64,000 bases of DNA from Devosia elaeis (GCF_001650025.1 NZ_LVVY01000072.1:1-64000), one strand, 5' to 3'. Counted from the first letter of the stretch, positions 49,368 to 60,006 are shown. The notes: generated by a model not told the origin, from the sequence alone. Program-made: numbers and translations.

Positions 49368-51137
49368 ATGGCTGACAACCAGACCTCGCCCTATCTCGTC
49401 CTCGCCCGCAAATATCGCCCGCGCGACTTCTCCACCCTGGTGGGGCAGGATGCGATGGTGCAGACGCTGGGCAATGCCTTCGCGCAGAACCGCATCCACC
49501 ACGCCTTCATCCTTACCGGGGTGCGCGGCGTGGGCAAGACCACCACGGCCCGCATCCTGGCCCGTGCCTTCAATTACGAGGACGAGACCGGACGCCACCC
49601 CACGCTCGACCTGTCGGTGGAGGGCAATCATTGCCGCGCCATCATCGAGGGTCGTCATGTCGACGTGGTGGAGATGGACGCCGCATCCAATACCGGCATC
49701 GGCGACATTCGCGAGATCATCGACTCGGTCAAATACGGCCCGGTCTCGGCGCCCTACAAGGTCTATGTGATCGACGAGGTGCACATGCTCTCCACGGCCG
49801 CCTTCAACGGCCTGCTGAAGACGCTGGAAGAGCCGCCGCCCTATGTGAAGTTCATCTTCGCCACCACCGAGATCCGCAAGGTCCCGATCACCATCCTGTC
49901 GCGCTGCCAGCGCTTCGACCTGCGCCGCATCCCGGCCGAGATCATGTCGGCCTATCTCGAAAAAATCCTCGGCCAGGAAGGCATCGGCTTCGAGCCGGAC
50001 GCGCTGGCCATGATCGTGCGCGCCGGCGAAGGCTCGGCGCGCGACAGCCTCTCGCTGCTCGACCAGGCCATCGCCCACGGCAATGGCAATGTCAGTGCCG
50101 CCACGGTCAAGGCCATGCTGGGTCTGGGCGACCGGGCGCGGATCATCGATCTTTTCGAGGACCTGATGGGCGGGCGGATCGCCGAGGCGCTGACCGCCCT
50201 GCGCGAGCTCTACGATCTGGGCGCCGATCCGCAGACCTTGCTCGCCGACCTCGCCGAATTCACCCATCTCGTGACCCGCATCAAGGTCGTGCCCGCCGCG
50301 GCCGATGATGCATCGCTCACGCCCGACGAGCGGGTGCGCGGGCAGGACCTGGCCAATCGCCTCTCCATGCGGGCGCTGACCCGGACCTGGCAAATCCTGT
50401 TCAAGGGCAATGAGGAAGTCTCCCGCGCCGGCAATGCCCTGCAGGCCGCCGAAATGGTGCTGATCCGCCTCGCCTATGCCGCCGACCTGCCGAGCCCGGA
50501 CGAACTGATCACCAAATTGACCCAGCAGGGCAATCTGCCTTCGGCCGCCGCGCCGGCGGCGGGCGGCCCTCCGCCCCTGCCGCCGCGCGCGCCTTCCGGC
50601 TCGGGCTCCGGGGGCGCGTCGGCACTGCGCGTCGAAGCGCCTTCCCTGGGCGAGCCGGCTACCATGGCCGTCGCCTCCCCCGGCCCGACGCCCAATGTCG
50701 CGGTGCAGCCGGCGCTGGCGACCGTCACCAGCTACAAGGATCTCATCGCCCTGGCCACGGCCAAGCGCGACATGCTGGTCAAGCTGGCGCTGGAAAGCCA
50801 GATGCTGCCGGTTTCCTTCGAGCAGGGCCGCATCGAGGTGGCGCTGGTCGAGGGCGCCAATCCCAACGTGGTCAACAATCTCTCCGCGCGGCTGCAGACC
50901 TGGACCGGGCAGCGCTGGCTGGTCACCGTCTCGACCAAGCCGGTCGAGGGCCTGACCATCAGGCAGGAAAAAGAGCAGAAAAAGGAAGCGGCGACGGCCG
51001 CGGCCCATGACGATCCGCTGGTCAAGGCCATATTGGAAACATTTCCGGGCGCCAAGCTGGTGAACGTGACGGTGCGCGATGAAGCCGCCATCATTCCCGA
51101 GCTGGCCCCGCCACCATCCGAAGAGGACGACGAATGA
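49368..51137 (+). CDS. dnaX: DNA polymerase III subunits gamma and tau
   Basis: 589 residues. Clamp-loader AAA+ motor with Walker A GVRGVGKTTTARI, the VEMDAASNTGI block, Walker B VYVIDEVHMLS and sensor 1 FIFATTEIRKVP. A Pro/Ala linker (about 380-430) is followed by tau domain V. The zinc-binding cysteines of E. coli DnaX are reduced to a single Cys (NHCRAI), usual for alphaproteobacteria. dnaX-ybaB overlap by four bases. Confidence 0.96.
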   Translation: MADNQTSPYLVLARKYRPRDFSTLVGQDAMVQTLGNAFAQNRIHHAFILTGVRGVGKTTTARILARAFNYEDETGRHPTLDLSVEGNHCRAIIEGRHVDVVEMDAASNTGIGDIREIIDSVKYGPVSAPYKVYVIDEVHMLSTAAFNGLLKTLEEPPPYVKFIFATTEIRKVPITILSRCQRFDLRRIPAEIMSAYLEKILGQEGIGFEPDALAMIVRAGEGSARDSLSLLDQAIAHGNGNVSAATVKAMLGLGDRARIIDLFEDLMGGRIAEALTALRELYDLGADPQTLLADLAEFTHLVTRIKVVPAAADDASLTPDERVRGQDLANRLSMRALTRTWQILFKGNEEVSRAGNALQAAEMVLIRLAYAADLPSPDELITKLTQQGNLPSAAAPAAGGPPPLPPRAPSGSGSGGASALRVEAPSLGEPATMAVASPGPTPNVAVQPALATVTSYKDLIALATAKRDMLVKLALESQMLPVSFEQGRIEVALVEGANPNVVNNLSARLQTWTGQRWLVTVSTKPVEGLTIRQEKEQKKEAATAAAHDDPLVKAILETFPGAKLVNVTVRDEAAIIPELAPPPSEEDDE

Positions 51138-51457
51138 AAGACATCATGGGCATGATGAAGGCTGCCGGCGAAATGAAGGCCAAGATGGAGGCCATGCAGG
51201 CCGAACTGGCCGAACTGGTGGTCGAGGGCCGCTCGGGCGGCGGCATGGTCGTGGTGGCGCTGTCGGGCAAGGGCGAGATGCGCGGTCTCAAGATCGATCC
51301 CACTCTGCTCAAGCCGGAAGATGCCGAGGTGATCGAGGACCTGATCATGGCCGCCTTCAACGACGCCAAGGGCAAGAGCGAGGCGGAAATGCAGCGCAGG
51401 ATGGCCGAGGTCACCGCCGGTCTGCCCATCCCGCCGGGCATGAAGTTTCCGTTTTGA
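51134..51457 (+). CDS. ybaB: YbaB/EbfC nucleoid-associated protein
   Basis: 107 residues: helix MKDIMGMMKAAGEMKAKMEAMQ (quoted in part), then VVEGRSGGGMVVVALSGKGEM and ADAEVIEDLIM. A dimeric DNA-binding protein encoded between dnaX and recR in most bacteria. ATGA overlap with dnaX. Confidence 0.94.
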   Translation: MKDIMGMMKAAGEMKAKMEAMQAELAELVVEGRSGGGMVVVALSGKGEMRGLKIDPTLLKPEDAEVIEDLIMAAFNDAKGKSEAEMQRRMAEVTAGLPIPPGMKFPF

Positions 51458-51529
51458 GCTTTTTCGCCCCCTTGGCGGCGCTCAACGTTCACAGTCTGCT
51501 AACCAATTCGCCTTCCAGGTGACACCAAA

Positions 51530-52126
51530 ATGCCGTCCGGCGGACCCGAAATCGAACAGCTGATCCAGCTCATGGCGCGCCTGCCCGGCTTCGGTCCGCG
51601 CTCGGCGCGCCGGGCGGTCCTGCACCTGATCAAGCGCAAGGAACAGCTCATGCTGCCCCTTTCGGCAGCGATCGACCGGGCCGTGGCGGCGGTGCGGACC
51701 TGCGAAGTCTGCGGCAATGTGGATACCACGAGCCCCTGCTCCATCTGCGCCGATCCGCGGCGCGGCGAAACGGGAATTCTCATTGTGGTGGAAGACGTTG
51801 CCGATCTCTGGGCGCTGGAGCGCGCCGGGGTCGGCCAGGTCCGCTACCATGTGCTGGGCGGCGTCCTGTCGCCGCTCGACGGCGTGGGGCCGGACGATCT
51901 CAACCTCGAAGGCCTCATCGCCCGGGCGCATGATTATGCCGAGATCGTCCTGGCCATGAATGCCACGGTCGAGGGCCAGACCACCGCCCATTACATCACC
52001 GACAGGCTGGCGGGCACCCCGATCAAGGTCACCCGCCTCGCCCATGGCGTGCCGGTAGGCGGCGAGCTCGACTATCTCGACGAAGGCACGCTCAGCCAGG
52101 CGCTCAGGGCCCGCACGGAGATCTAG
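51530..52126 (+). CDS. recR: Recombination protein RecR
   Basis: 198 residues with HhH motif [15 protein letters not shown], zinc finger [16 protein letters not shown] (residues 58-73) and a Toprim domain ([31 protein letters not shown]). Acts with RecF/RecO in gap repair. Third gene of the dnaX-ybaB-recR cluster. Confidence 0.96.
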   Translation: MPSGGPEIEQLIQLMARLPGFGPRSARRAVLHLIKRKEQLMLPLSAAIDRAVAAVRTCEVCGNVDTTSPCSICADPRRGETGILIVVEDVADLWALERAGVGQVRYHVLGGVLSPLDGVGPDDLNLEGLIARAHDYAEIVLAMNATVEGQTTAHYITDRLAGTPIKVTRLAHGVPVGGELDYLDEGTLSQALRARTEI

Positions 52127-52132
52127 AAAGGA

Positions 52133-52609
52133 TCAGTGCAGGTCGGGCTTGAACTCGTCGCTGCCCTGCCAGACATGGTCGTCATCGACCGGCCCGTCCT
52201 CGTCCTCCTCGTAGAATTCCTCCTCGCCGATCAGGGCGTCGCGCGCATCGACATCGTCGGGGGCGAGCGCGTCCAGGTGATCAGCCGGATCGGCGGACAT
52301 GAGCGCATCGGCACTGCCGGTTTCATCGGCATTCTGCGCATCGCGCTGCAATTCGGCCATGGCCCGGTCGAGTTCCTCGATCATGGCAGCGGGATCCTCG
52401 TCGCCGAAATCCCCGCTTTCGCGCGTGACCAATTCGTCGCGCATGTCGCGCAGCCGGGCCAGGCGGTCTTCGACCGGCCGGTCATCGCCATAGAGCAGTT
52501 CCTCGATCTCGGTCTGGCTGTAGGGCTGGGCGATGCCGGGCGTGTCGGAATTGTCGAAACTGGTTTCCTGCGGCACGATGCTGCCGGGATTATGGTGATG
52601 CTGAACCAT
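52133..52609 (-). CDS. Acidic hypothetical protein (158 aa)
   Basis: Starts MVQHHHNPGSIVPQETSF; a helical middle (EELLYGDDRPVEDRLARLRDMRDEL) and a long Asp/Glu-rich C-terminus. ATG 52609 has GGGAGA. Convergent with recR. Function unknown; acidic tail may be disordered. Confidence 0.72.
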   Translation of the reverse strand: MVQHHHNPGSIVPQETSFDNSDTPGIAQPYSQTEIEELLYGDDRPVEDRLARLRDMRDELVTRESGDFGDEDPAAMIEELDRAMAELQRDAQNADETGSADALMSADPADHLDALAPDDVDARDALIGEEEFYEEDEDGPVDDDHVWQGSDEFKPDLH

Positions 52610-52707
52610 GATCTGTCTCCCATAAGCGTCCATCACGAGAGCAGAACGCCGTGTCGCGCCCGCGGTTCGACCTGTCCGAGAGATTGTGATCGTATTGATA
52701 TCGGGGC

Positions 52708-54132
52708 TTAGTTCAGGTCGCCCGGCTCCTCGCCCGCCAGGCGCAGGGCCGGCTTGTCGTCGCTGCCCCCTTCCCAGCCCGGCGGCAGGGGCTTGTTCGC
52801 CTTGGCGCCGAGTTCGCGCAGCATTTCGACCTGGCGCACGACATTGCCGCGCCCGTTCGATAATTGATTGCGCGCGTCGTCGAAACTGGAGCGGGCCTTG
52901 TCGAGATGCCCGCCCAGCTTGTCCATGCTGGCCAGGAACCCGGCCACCTTGTCGTAAAGCGCCCCCGCCCGCTCGGCGATTTCCTCGGCGTTCTGATGGC
53001 GCTTTTCGATGTCCCAGACATTGCGCACGGTGCGCAAGACCGTCATCAGCGTCGTCGGCGTGGTCAGCATGACGCCCTTGCTCATGCCGAATTCGACCAG
53101 CTTGGCATCGTGCTGGATGGCGGTGGCCAAAGCCGATTCGATGGGCACGAACATCATCACGTAATCGAGGCTGGAGCGGGCCGCGCGGTGATAGGTCTTG
53201 TCGCCCAGGGTGGCGATATGGGTGCGCACGGAGGCGATATGGGCGCGCAGATGCTGCTCGCGGTCGAGGTCTTCGCTGTTCACGAAGGCTTCGAAGGCAT
53301 TCAGCGAAACCTTGGAATCGATGACCAGCCGATCGCCATTGGGCATCAGGATTTCCACATCGGTGCGGACGCGCTGGCCATCTTCGCCAGTATGGCTCTG
53401 CTGGACGAAATATTGCTCGCCCTCGCGCAAGCCCGATTGTTCCAGGATGGTTGCGAGGATCATTTCGCCCCAGGCGCCTTGCGTCTGGGAATTGCCCTTA
53501 AGCGCCCGGGTCAGGTTCTGCGCTTCGGTGGTGATCTGCAGATTGCTTTCCGCCAAGGCGCGGATGCGCTCGGCCATGGCGGAGCGATCCTCGATCAGGC
53601 CGCGATGAAATTCGCCGATCTTTTCCTGCAACGGCTTGAGCAGCACATCGACCTGTTCGCGGTTCTGCTTGCTGAAGGTCTCGCTGTGAGAGCGCAGGAC
53701 GTCGCCGGCAATGGCCTTGAATTCGTCGGTCATCTGCTGGCGCGCCTCGAGGAAGCGCTTAAGATTGAGCTCGTTCTGCCGCCCCTGTTCGTCAAGCCGG
53801 GTGCGCATGGCGGCCAGTTCGGATTGCAGCTCGGCACTCTTGTCGCGCTCGCTGCCGAGCAGGTCGGCGGCGCGCTCGCGCTCCCGTTCGAGCTGCATTT
53901 CGAGATCGCGAATGCGCCCGTCGCGCAGGGCGACCTGCTCCTGGAAACTGCTCCGCAGATTGTCGGTCGCTTCCCGGGCGGCCGCGTCGGCCCGCCTGGC
54001 ACTGGCCCGCGCCGCGGCCACCAGCAGCCCGACCAGACCGGCCAGGATCAGCGCCCCGCCGATCAGCAGGGCCAGGGCGAGGCTGACGGGGATGTCGCCC
54101 AGCGTGAAAAGGGTGCGGTCGAGTTCATTCAT
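52708..54132 (-). CDS. rmuC: DNA recombination protein RmuC
   Basis: 474 residues: an N-terminal membrane helix (VSLALALLIGGALILAGLVGLLV), a long coiled coil and the RmuC nuclease-like domain with NSQTQGAWGEMILATILE, DVEILMPNGDRLVIDSKVSL and MMFVPIESAL. The E. coli homologue limits inversions at short repeats. Monocistronic, divergent from def. Confidence 0.94.
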   Translation of the reverse strand: MNELDRTLFTLGDIPVSLALALLIGGALILAGLVGLLVAAARASARRADAAAREATDNLRSSFQEQVALRDGRIRDLEMQLERERERAADLLGSERDKSAELQSELAAMRTRLDEQGRQNELNLKRFLEARQQMTDEFKAIAGDVLRSHSETFSKQNREQVDVLLKPLQEKIGEFHRGLIEDRSAMAERIRALAESNLQITTEAQNLTRALKGNSQTQGAWGEMILATILEQSGLREGEQYFVQQSHTGEDGQRVRTDVEILMPNGDRLVIDSKVSLNAFEAFVNSEDLDREQHLRAHIASVRTHIATLGDKTYHRAARSSLDYVMMFVPIESALATAIQHDAKLVEFGMSKGVMLTTPTTLMTVLRTVRNVWDIEKRHQNAEEIAERAGALYDKVAGFLASMDKLGGHLDKARSSFDDARNQLSNGRGNVVRQVEMLRELGAKANKPLPPGWEGGSDDKPALRLAGEEPGDLN

Positions 54133-54265
54133 TCCTCCAGTCTAACCCGATTCTGATGTTCGCAAAATGTTCTTGTTCAAACCGGATTGAAACCGGCCGG
54201 AGTTGACCGGAAGGCCGGAAATCGCCATATCGGGGGCAAATCCTTTCCTCGCCGGACTTTCTGCC

Positions 54266-54781
54266 ATGGCTATCCGCCCGATTCTCATCATTCCCGATGC
54301 CCGCCTGCGCGCCGTTGCCGACCCGATCATCGAGGTCGACGACGAGATCAAGACGCTGGCCAAGGACATGCTGGACACCATGTACGACGCCCCCGGCATC
54401 GGCCTGGCCGCGCCGCAGATCGGGGTGATGAAGCGCATCGTGGTGATGGACCTGGCCGGCGAAGGCGAGCCCCCGGCGCCGCTGGTGATGATCAATCCCG
54501 AAATCACCCATTTCGGTGAACAGATGCAGGTGACCGAGGAAGGATGCCTGTCCATTCCCGAGCTCTATTACGAGGTCGAGCGGCCCAATGAGGTCACGGT
54601 GAAATATACCGATCTCGACGGCAAGGACGTGACCAAGGCGGCCGAGGGCAAGCTCGCCGTCTGCATCCAGCACGAACTCGATCACCTCGATGGCGTACTC
54701 TATATCGACTATCTCAGCCGGTTGAAGCGCGACCGGGTGATCAAGAAGTTCGACAAGGCCGCCAAGCGGGCGGCTGGTTGA
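54266..54781 (+). CDS. def: Peptide deformylase
   Basis: 171 residues with the three PDF motifs: PGIGLAAPQIG, EEGCLSIPE and the metal site QHELDHLDG. Removes formyl groups from new proteins before Met excision. Followed by fmt and truA after a repeat-containing gap. Confidence 0.96.
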   Translation: MAIRPILIIPDARLRAVADPIIEVDDEIKTLAKDMLDTMYDAPGIGLAAPQIGVMKRIVVMDLAGEGEPPAPLVMINPEITHFGEQMQVTEEGCLSIPELYYEVERPNEVTVKYTDLDGKDVTKAAEGKLAVCIQHELDHLDGVLYIDYLSRLKRDRVIKKFDKAAKRAAG

Positions 54782-54810
54782 TACCGCACATTACGTCTTC
54801 CCGCTCCTTC

Positions 54811-54895
54811 GTCATCACCGGGCTTGTCCCGGTGATCCATGCGATGCCCAGAGTGGATTGCCCGGACAAGCCGGGCAATGACGATCATAGGGGCA
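54811..54895. repeat. Paired palindromic intergenic repeats
   Basis: ATCACCGGGCTTGTCCCGGTGAT and, 25 bases on, ATTGCCCGGACAAGCCGGGCAAT (each quoted in full only here as motif core CCGGGCTTGTCCCGG and GCCCGGACAAGCCGGGC). Two related hairpins in opposite orientation, flanked by GTCAT/ATGAC, the build of a miniature palindromic element. Confidence 0.75.
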
Positions 54896-54917
54896 TCCAG
54901 ACTTAGCGAGGCTCCAC

Positions 54918-55841
54918 ATGCGCGTCGTCTTCATGGGTACGCCCGAATTTTCCGTCCCGACGCTGACCGAGATCGTTTCGGCCGGCCATGACGTGGTGGC
55001 CGTCTATACGCGCGCACCCAAGCCGGCGGGGCGCGGGCAGGCCGAGCGCAAGAGCCCGGTGCATGAAGCGGCGGAAGCTTTCGGCATTCCGGTCTTCACA
55101 CCGCGCTCGCTCAAGGGCGCCGAAGAGCAGGCCGTCTTCGCCTCGCTCGGGGCCGACGTCGCCGTGGTGGTGGCCTATGGCCTATTGCTGCCCGCGCCGA
55201 TCCTCGATGCGCCCGAATATGGATGTCTAAATCTTCATGGCTCGCTGCTGCCGCGCTGGCGGGGCGCCGCGCCGATCCAGCGGGCGATCATGGCGGGCGA
55301 CAAACAGACCGGCATCGTCGTCATGAAAATGGATGAAGGCCTCGATACCGGCGCCATGGGGCCGACCGAGATCATCCCGATCGGGCCGGACATGATTGCC
55401 GGAGAACTGCACGACCAGATGATGCGCCTGGGCGCCGATTTGATGGGGCGGGCGCTGGCCGCGCTGGAGCGGGGCAGCCTCGATTTCACGCCGCAGCCGG
55501 ACGACGGCGCCACCTATGCCGCCAAGATCGACAAGGCCGAGGCGCATATTGATTTCTCGCAGAGCGCCGAGCAGGTGCATAATCTCATCCGCGGCCTGTC
55601 GCCCTTTCCGGGCGCCTGGTTCGAACTGGAGCTTGGCGGCAAGACGGTGCGGATCAAGGCATTGCGCTCCGCCCTGGTGGAGGGGTCGGGTGAGCCCGGC
55701 GCCTTGCTGGGCGACGGCCTGACCATTGCCTGCGGCACCGGCGCGGTGCGGCTCGTGCAGGTGCAGCGCGAGGGCAAGGGGGCGATGGACGCGGCGACCT
55801 TCCTGCGCGGCGCCGGCCCCCTGCCCGCCAAAACTGTCTGA
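54918..55841 (+). CDS. fmt: Methionyl-tRNA formyltransferase
   Basis: 307 residues: [15 protein letters not shown], catalytic block [20 protein letters not shown] and C-terminal OB fold. Formylates initiator tRNA with 10-formyl-THF. One-base overlap with truA, conserved def-fmt-truA order. Confidence 0.96.
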   Translation: MRVVFMGTPEFSVPTLTEIVSAGHDVVAVYTRAPKPAGRGQAERKSPVHEAAEAFGIPVFTPRSLKGAEEQAVFASLGADVAVVVAYGLLLPAPILDAPEYGCLNLHGSLLPRWRGAAPIQRAIMAGDKQTGIVVMKMDEGLDTGAMGPTEIIPIGPDMIAGELHDQMMRLGADLMGRALAALERGSLDFTPQPDDGATYAAKIDKAEAHIDFSQSAEQVHNLIRGLSPFPGAWFELELGGKTVRIKALRSALVEGSGEPGALLGDGLTIACGTGAVRLVQVQREGKGAMDAATFLRGAGPLPAKTV

Positions 55842-56578
55842 TGGCCCGCTTCAAGCTCATTGTCGAATATGACGGCACCCCGTTCTGCGGCTGGCAGCGG
55901 CAGGCCGACCGGCTGAGCGTGCAACAGGCGCTGGAAGAGGCGATCCTGCGCTTTTCGGGAGAAACGGTGACCACCCAGGCCGCCGGGCGCACCGATGCCG
56001 GCGTGCATGCGCTGGGCCAGGTGGCGCATTTCGATCTGGGCAAGGACTGGGACCCGTTCCGGGTGCGCGAGGCGCTGAATTACCATTTGCGGCCGCACCC
56101 GGTCGTGGTGATTGCCTGCGAGGCGGTGGGGCCCGATTTCGAGGCGCGATTCTCGGCCAAGGCGCGCCATTACGAATATCGCATTCTCAATCGCCGGGCG
56201 CCGGCAGCCATCGAACGCAATCAGGTCTGGCATGTGCCGGTGCACCTGGATGCGGAAAGCATGCATGCCGCCGCGCAGCTCATTCTCGGCCGGCACGATT
56301 TCACCACCTTCCGCTCCGCCGAATGCCAGGCCAAGTCGCCGATCCGCACGCTGGACGTCCTCGACGTCAGCAGCGATGGCGAGGTGGTCGCCATCACCGC
56401 CAGCGCCCGCTCGTTCCTGCATCATCAGGTGCGTTCGATGGTGGGTTCGCTGAAACTGGTGGGCGAGGGCAAGTGGAGCCCGGCCGATTTCCGCGCGGCG
56501 CTCGACGCCGCCGACCGCGCGCGCTGCGGCGCGATGGCGCCGGCGAGCGGGCTTTATCTCACCGGGGTCGATTACTAG
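55841..56578 (+). CDS. truA: tRNA pseudouridine(38-40) synthase
   Basis: 245 residues with the catalytic Asp in [20 protein letters not shown]-terminal [13 protein letters not shown] and the [14 protein letters not shown] block. Modifies the anticodon arm. Overlaps fmt by one base and converges on the next gene by four. Confidence 0.96.
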   Translation: MARFKLIVEYDGTPFCGWQRQADRLSVQQALEEAILRFSGETVTTQAAGRTDAGVHALGQVAHFDLGKDWDPFRVREALNYHLRPHPVVVIACEAVGPDFEARFSAKARHYEYRILNRRAPAAIERNQVWHVPVHLDAESMHAAAQLILGRHDFTTFRSAECQAKSPIRTLDVLDVSSDGEVVAITASARSFLHHQVRSMVGSLKLVGEGKWSPADFRAALDAADRARCGAMAPASGLYLTGVDY

Positions 56579-57171
56579 ATCGCCGCCCCCAGGATCGGCT
56601 GCAGCATGAAGGCCGCGCCGAGCTGCACGAAGACGAACAGCGCCACATGCGCAGGCCGCAGCGTCAGGATCAGCCGGGCGATATTGACCCAGACGATCAT
56701 GGCGACGATGCCCAGCGCCAGGAACGGGATGCTGCCGCTGGTGAGCTCCACCATCTGCCCATCTTCCGACAGGGCCATGGGGTGACCGAAGATCACGATG
56801 ATCGCGACGGCCAGGATGCTCTGGAACAGCGTCACCCAGTTCTGCACCACAACGAAGGGGATGAAGCCATCGCTTCGGCCGAGCAGGCGCAGGACGAGAT
56901 AGCCGACGCCATATTGCACGCCCAGCGCCACGCCGCCGAGCATGATCGCGCCCGCAGCCGCGCCCGCCGGCGCGCCGCCCCCGATGCCGAACAATTGCGG
57001 CACGAAAGCCTGAACCGCCATGCCCACCAGAATGGCGATGAACGAACCGACAAGCCCGACCTGGCGGAAATCGAAAAAGCTCGACGCCTGGCGATTGCCG
57101 ATGACGAGCGCCAGGCAGCCGCGCGCGGCGCTCAGGAACTCATCGAGGAAGGTCGTGGTCGCTTTGGCCAA
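56575..57171 (-). CDS. Polytopic membrane protein, possibly YIP1-like (198 aa)
   Basis: Five predicted helices after a charged N-terminus; Gly/Ala-rich loops ([20 protein letters not shown]). Lies in the dapD-dapE operon with a second membrane protein of comparable layout. Related in style to YIP1-family proteins of this locus in Hyphomicrobiales; no firm family. Function unknown. Confidence 0.7.
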   Translation of the reverse strand: MAKATTTFLDEFLSAARGCLALVIGNRQASSFFDFRQVGLVGSFIAILVGMAVQAFVPQLFGIGGGAPAGAAAGAIMLGGVALGVQYGVGYLVLRLLGRSDGFIPFVVVQNWVTLFQSILAVAIIVIFGHPMALSEDGQMVELTSGSIPFLALGIVAMIVWVNIARLILTLRPAHVALFVFVQLGAAFMLQPILGAAI

Positions 57172-57188
57172 GGGCTTTCCTCAATACC

Positions 57189-57722
57189 TCAGTTTGAAAC
57201 GTTGCTCAGCATGTAGAGGCTCATCGGCAGACCGACAAGCAGAACCACGGACAGAAATGCAAAAGCCGCGGAAACACCGATGGTCCAGCCGCCGGCCATG
57301 CGCCCCAGCCGGAACAGGAAATAGACCAGCCCCACCCAAAGCAGGGGCAGCGCCGGGCCGAGGATCAGCGAGACCAGCGACCCCAGCACCAGATAGGCGA
57401 TGAGCGCATAGATGCCGGGGACCAGGATCGGCAGGGGCGAACCGGAACTGCGGACCGCAAAGCGGGTGGCGTAAAGCCCCGCCAAGAGGGCCACGAGCCA
57501 GAGCGACTGCACCACCATGATATCGAGGAACCCGACCAGGGTGGGTACCCCAACCTCGAAGGAGGCCAGCACGACTGCGAGGAAAGCGAAGACGTAAAAC
57601 AGCACCAAGGCCGTGACCAGGCCCGCGCTGGTCAGCCGGAAATGCTCTTCCCAGCCGGTCTCGCCGCGCAGGATCATCCACCAGCCGGCAAAGGCCTCTT
57701 GCAGGTTCTGCCAGGTCTTCAT
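57189..57722 (-). CDS. Polytopic membrane protein downstream of dapE (177 aa)
   Basis: ATG 57722 overlaps the dapE stop (ATGA). An amphipathic start (QNLQEAFAGWWMILRGE) and five helices; the WWxIxRGE beginning is typical of YIP1-like proteins. Coupled to dapE, followed by the 198-aa membrane gene. Function unknown. Confidence 0.72.
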   Translation of the reverse strand: MKTWQNLQEAFAGWWMILRGETGWEEHFRLTSAGLVTALVLFYVFAFLAVVLASFEVGVPTLVGFLDIMVVQSLWLVALLAGLYATRFAVRSSGSPLPILVPGIYALIAYLVLGSLVSLILGPALPLLWVGLVYFLFRLGRMAGGWTIGVSAAFAFLSVVLLVGLPMSLYMLSNVSN

Positions 57723-58873
57723 GCCGGGTTCCCGGCGAAGAAGCGGCGCATGAAGCCCTCGTAGATCTCGGCAAGGCCGGTGAGGTCGCTGAGGGCGATA
57801 TGTTCGTCGGCCTTGTGCATGGAGGGGCCGACAAGGCCGCATTCCACCACGGGGCCATATTGGGCGATGAAGCGGGCATCGGAGGTGCCGCCGCCGGTCG
57901 AATAGTCCGGCGCCTTGCCATTGCGCTCGGCGATGACGGCGGAGAGCGTCTCGATATCGGCGCCGAGCGGGGACAGGAAGGATCGGGACGGCACGCCCGC
58001 AATCTCGAAATCCACGCGCGTGCCATTGGCCTCGACCTGCGCGATGCGGCCGCGCACCCAATCGGCCAGCGTCCCGGGCGTCCAGAGATCGTTATAGCGG
58101 ATATTGAACCGCAGGACGCCGCTCATCGGGATGACGTTGGAGACCGGATTACCGACATCGATGCTGGTCAATTCCAGATTGGAGGCCGGAAAATGCGCGC
58201 TGCCGCCGTCGAGCGGTTCGGACGAGAGTGCGGTGGCGACGGCGGCCAGCACCGGCAACGGATTATTGGCCTTGTGCGGATAGGCGACATGGCCCTGAGT
58301 GCCGGTGACGGTTACGCTGCCGGAAAAGGAGCCGCGCCGGCCGATCTTGATGCTGTCGCCCAAAGTCTCGGCGGAGCTGGGTTCCCCAACGATGGCGAAA
58401 TCGAAGTGATGGCCATTTTCCGCCATCCAGCGCACCAGCTTTTCGGTGCCGTTGATGGCGTCGGCCTCCTCGTCATTGGTGATGGCGAGCTGGATGATGC
58501 CGGCCTCGGGCGGAATGGCGGCGCAGGCGGCGACGAAGGCGGCGATGCCCGATTTCATGTCGGCGGCGCCGCGGCCATAAATCCGGCCATCGGCAATGCG
58601 GGGCTGGAACGGATCGGCGGTCCAATGGGCCGCGTCGCCGGGCGGCACGACGTCGGTATGGCCGGCAAAGAGCAGGCGACGCCTGCCCTCCCCGCGCGTG
58701 GCGAAGAGATTATCGACCGGATAGGAGCCATCGCCCTCGAAACGCAGGCGGGTAACGGCAAAGCCGAGCCCTTTAAGCTCGGCTTCCAGCAGGTCGAGCG
58801 CCCCGGCCTCCTCGGGCGTGACCGAGGGGCAGGCGATGAGGCGTTCGAGCAGCTTTACCGGATCGATGGCCAA
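57719..58873 (-). CDS. dapE: Succinyl-diaminopimelate desuccinylase
   Basis: 384 residues of the M20 metallopeptidase family. Zn ligands and catalytic residues: FAGHTDVVPPGD, YGRGAADMKSG and NDEEADAINGT. Hydrolyses N-succinyl-LL-DAP in lysine/cell-wall synthesis. Follows dapD by 13 bases. Confidence 0.95.
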   Translation of the reverse strand: MAIDPVKLLERLIACPSVTPEEAGALDLLEAELKGLGFAVTRLRFEGDGSYPVDNLFATRGEGRRRLLFAGHTDVVPPGDAAHWTADPFQPRIADGRIYGRGAADMKSGIAAFVAACAAIPPEAGIIQLAITNDEEADAINGTEKLVRWMAENGHHFDFAIVGEPSSAETLGDSIKIGRRGSFSGSVTVTGTQGHVAYPHKANNPLPVLAAVATALSSEPLDGGSAHFPASNLELTSIDVGNPVSNVIPMSGVLRFNIRYNDLWTPGTLADWVRGRIAQVEANGTRVDFEIAGVPSRSFLSPLGADIETLSAVIAERNGKAPDYSTGGGTSDARFIAQYGPVVECGLVGPSMHKADEHIALSDLTGLAEIYEGFMRRFFAGNPA

Positions 58874-58886
58874 GGCAGGCTCCTTG

Positions 58887-59729
58887 CTAGTCCCGCAGCA
58901 GGTCGTTGATGGCGGTCTTGGAGCGGGTCTGGGCGTCGACCGTCTTGACGATGACGGCGCAGTAAAGGTTGGGGCCCGGCGTGCCGTCCGGCAGGGGCTT
59001 GCCGGGCAGGGAGCCCGAGACCACCACTGAATAGGGCGGCACCTTGCCGATATGGACTTCGCCGGTGGTGCGATCGACGATCTTGGTGGAGGCGCCGATG
59101 AACACGCCCATGGAGATGACCGCGCCTTCGCCCACGATCACGCCTTCGACGATTTCCGAGCGGGCGCCGATGAAGCAATTGTCCTCGATGATGACCGGGC
59201 CGGCCTGGAGCGGCTCGAGCACGCCACCGATGCCGACGCCGCCGGACAGGTGCACGTTCTTGCCGATCTGGGCGCAGGAGCCCACCGTGGTCCAGGTATC
59301 GACCATGGAGTTTTCATCGACATAGGCGCCCAGATTGACGAAGCTGGGCATGAGGATAACGCCCTTGGCGATATGGGCGGAATTGCGCACGATCGCCCCC
59401 GGCACGGCGCGGAAGCCGGCCTCGCGATAGCGGTTCTCTCCCCAGCCCTCGAACTTGGAGGGCACCTTGTCCCACCAGGACGAGCCATGGGCGCCGCCGG
59501 AGATCAGCTGATTGTCGTTGAGGCGGAAGGACAACAGCACGGCCTTCTTCAACCATTGATTGACCTGCCAGGTACCATCGACCTTTTCGGCCACGCGCGC
59601 CTCGCCATTGTCGAGCAGAAGCAGGGCGGCATCCACCGCATCGCGAATCTCGCCTTTGGTGGCAAACGTCACCTCGGCGCGGTTCTCGAAGGCAGCGTCG
59701 ATGATCTGGGCGAGTTGGGCGTGCGACAT
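58887..59729 (-). CDS. dapD: Tetrahydrodipicolinate N-succinyltransferase
   Basis: 280 residues with a left-handed beta-helix of hexapeptide repeats (residues about 110-230: [34 protein letters not shown]). Supplies the substrate chain for dapE. ATG 59729 chosen from family length; the longer open frame upstream runs into a repeat. Confidence 0.95.
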   Translation of the reverse strand: MSHAQLAQIIDAAFENRAEVTFATKGEIRDAVDAALLLLDNGEARVAEKVDGTWQVNQWLKKAVLLSFRLNDNQLISGGAHGSSWWDKVPSKFEGWGENRYREAGFRAVPGAIVRNSAHIAKGVILMPSFVNLGAYVDENSMVDTWTTVGSCAQIGKNVHLSGGVGIGGVLEPLQAGPVIIEDNCFIGARSEIVEGVIVGEGAVISMGVFIGASTKIVDRTTGEVHIGKVPPYSVVVSGSLPGKPLPDGTPGPNLYCAVIVKTVDAQTRSKTAINDLLRD

Positions 59730-59847
59730 GGCGGGTCCTCTATGATGTCGCGCGGACCATAGCGGGGACGGTTTGCGTGTCAACGGGGCGTGATGATGCA
59801 CCGGCCGGCCTCTCGGTGGGCAGGCGCACGTTTGGCAAGCACGATGC

Positions 59848-60000
59848 GGCACCCTCCCCCTTGCGGCGAAGGGCTGGGGTGGGGGATGGGCGGTAGGATG
59901 CCCGCTGGGCAACCAGTGCGCCGGCTCCCCCTCCCAGCTTCGCTAGGCCTTTCGCCAAGCTGCGCTACCTCCCCCGTCAAGGGGGAGGTGAGGGGCCGGC
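59848..60000. repeat. GC-rich palindromic repeat between dapD and pheA
   Basis: Inverted CCCTCCCCCTTG...GGGGTGGGGG and CTCCCCC...CAAGGGGGAGGTGAGGGG segments around an AGCTTCGCTAGGCCTTTCGCC core with its own partial symmetry. Same class as the repeat at 26 kb. Confidence 0.65.
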
Positions 60001-60006
60001 GCCCGC

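Noticed and set aside
49245-51008. Long antisense frame over dnaX
   Set aside because: dnaX is certain from motifs and synteny; the antisense text resembles no protein.
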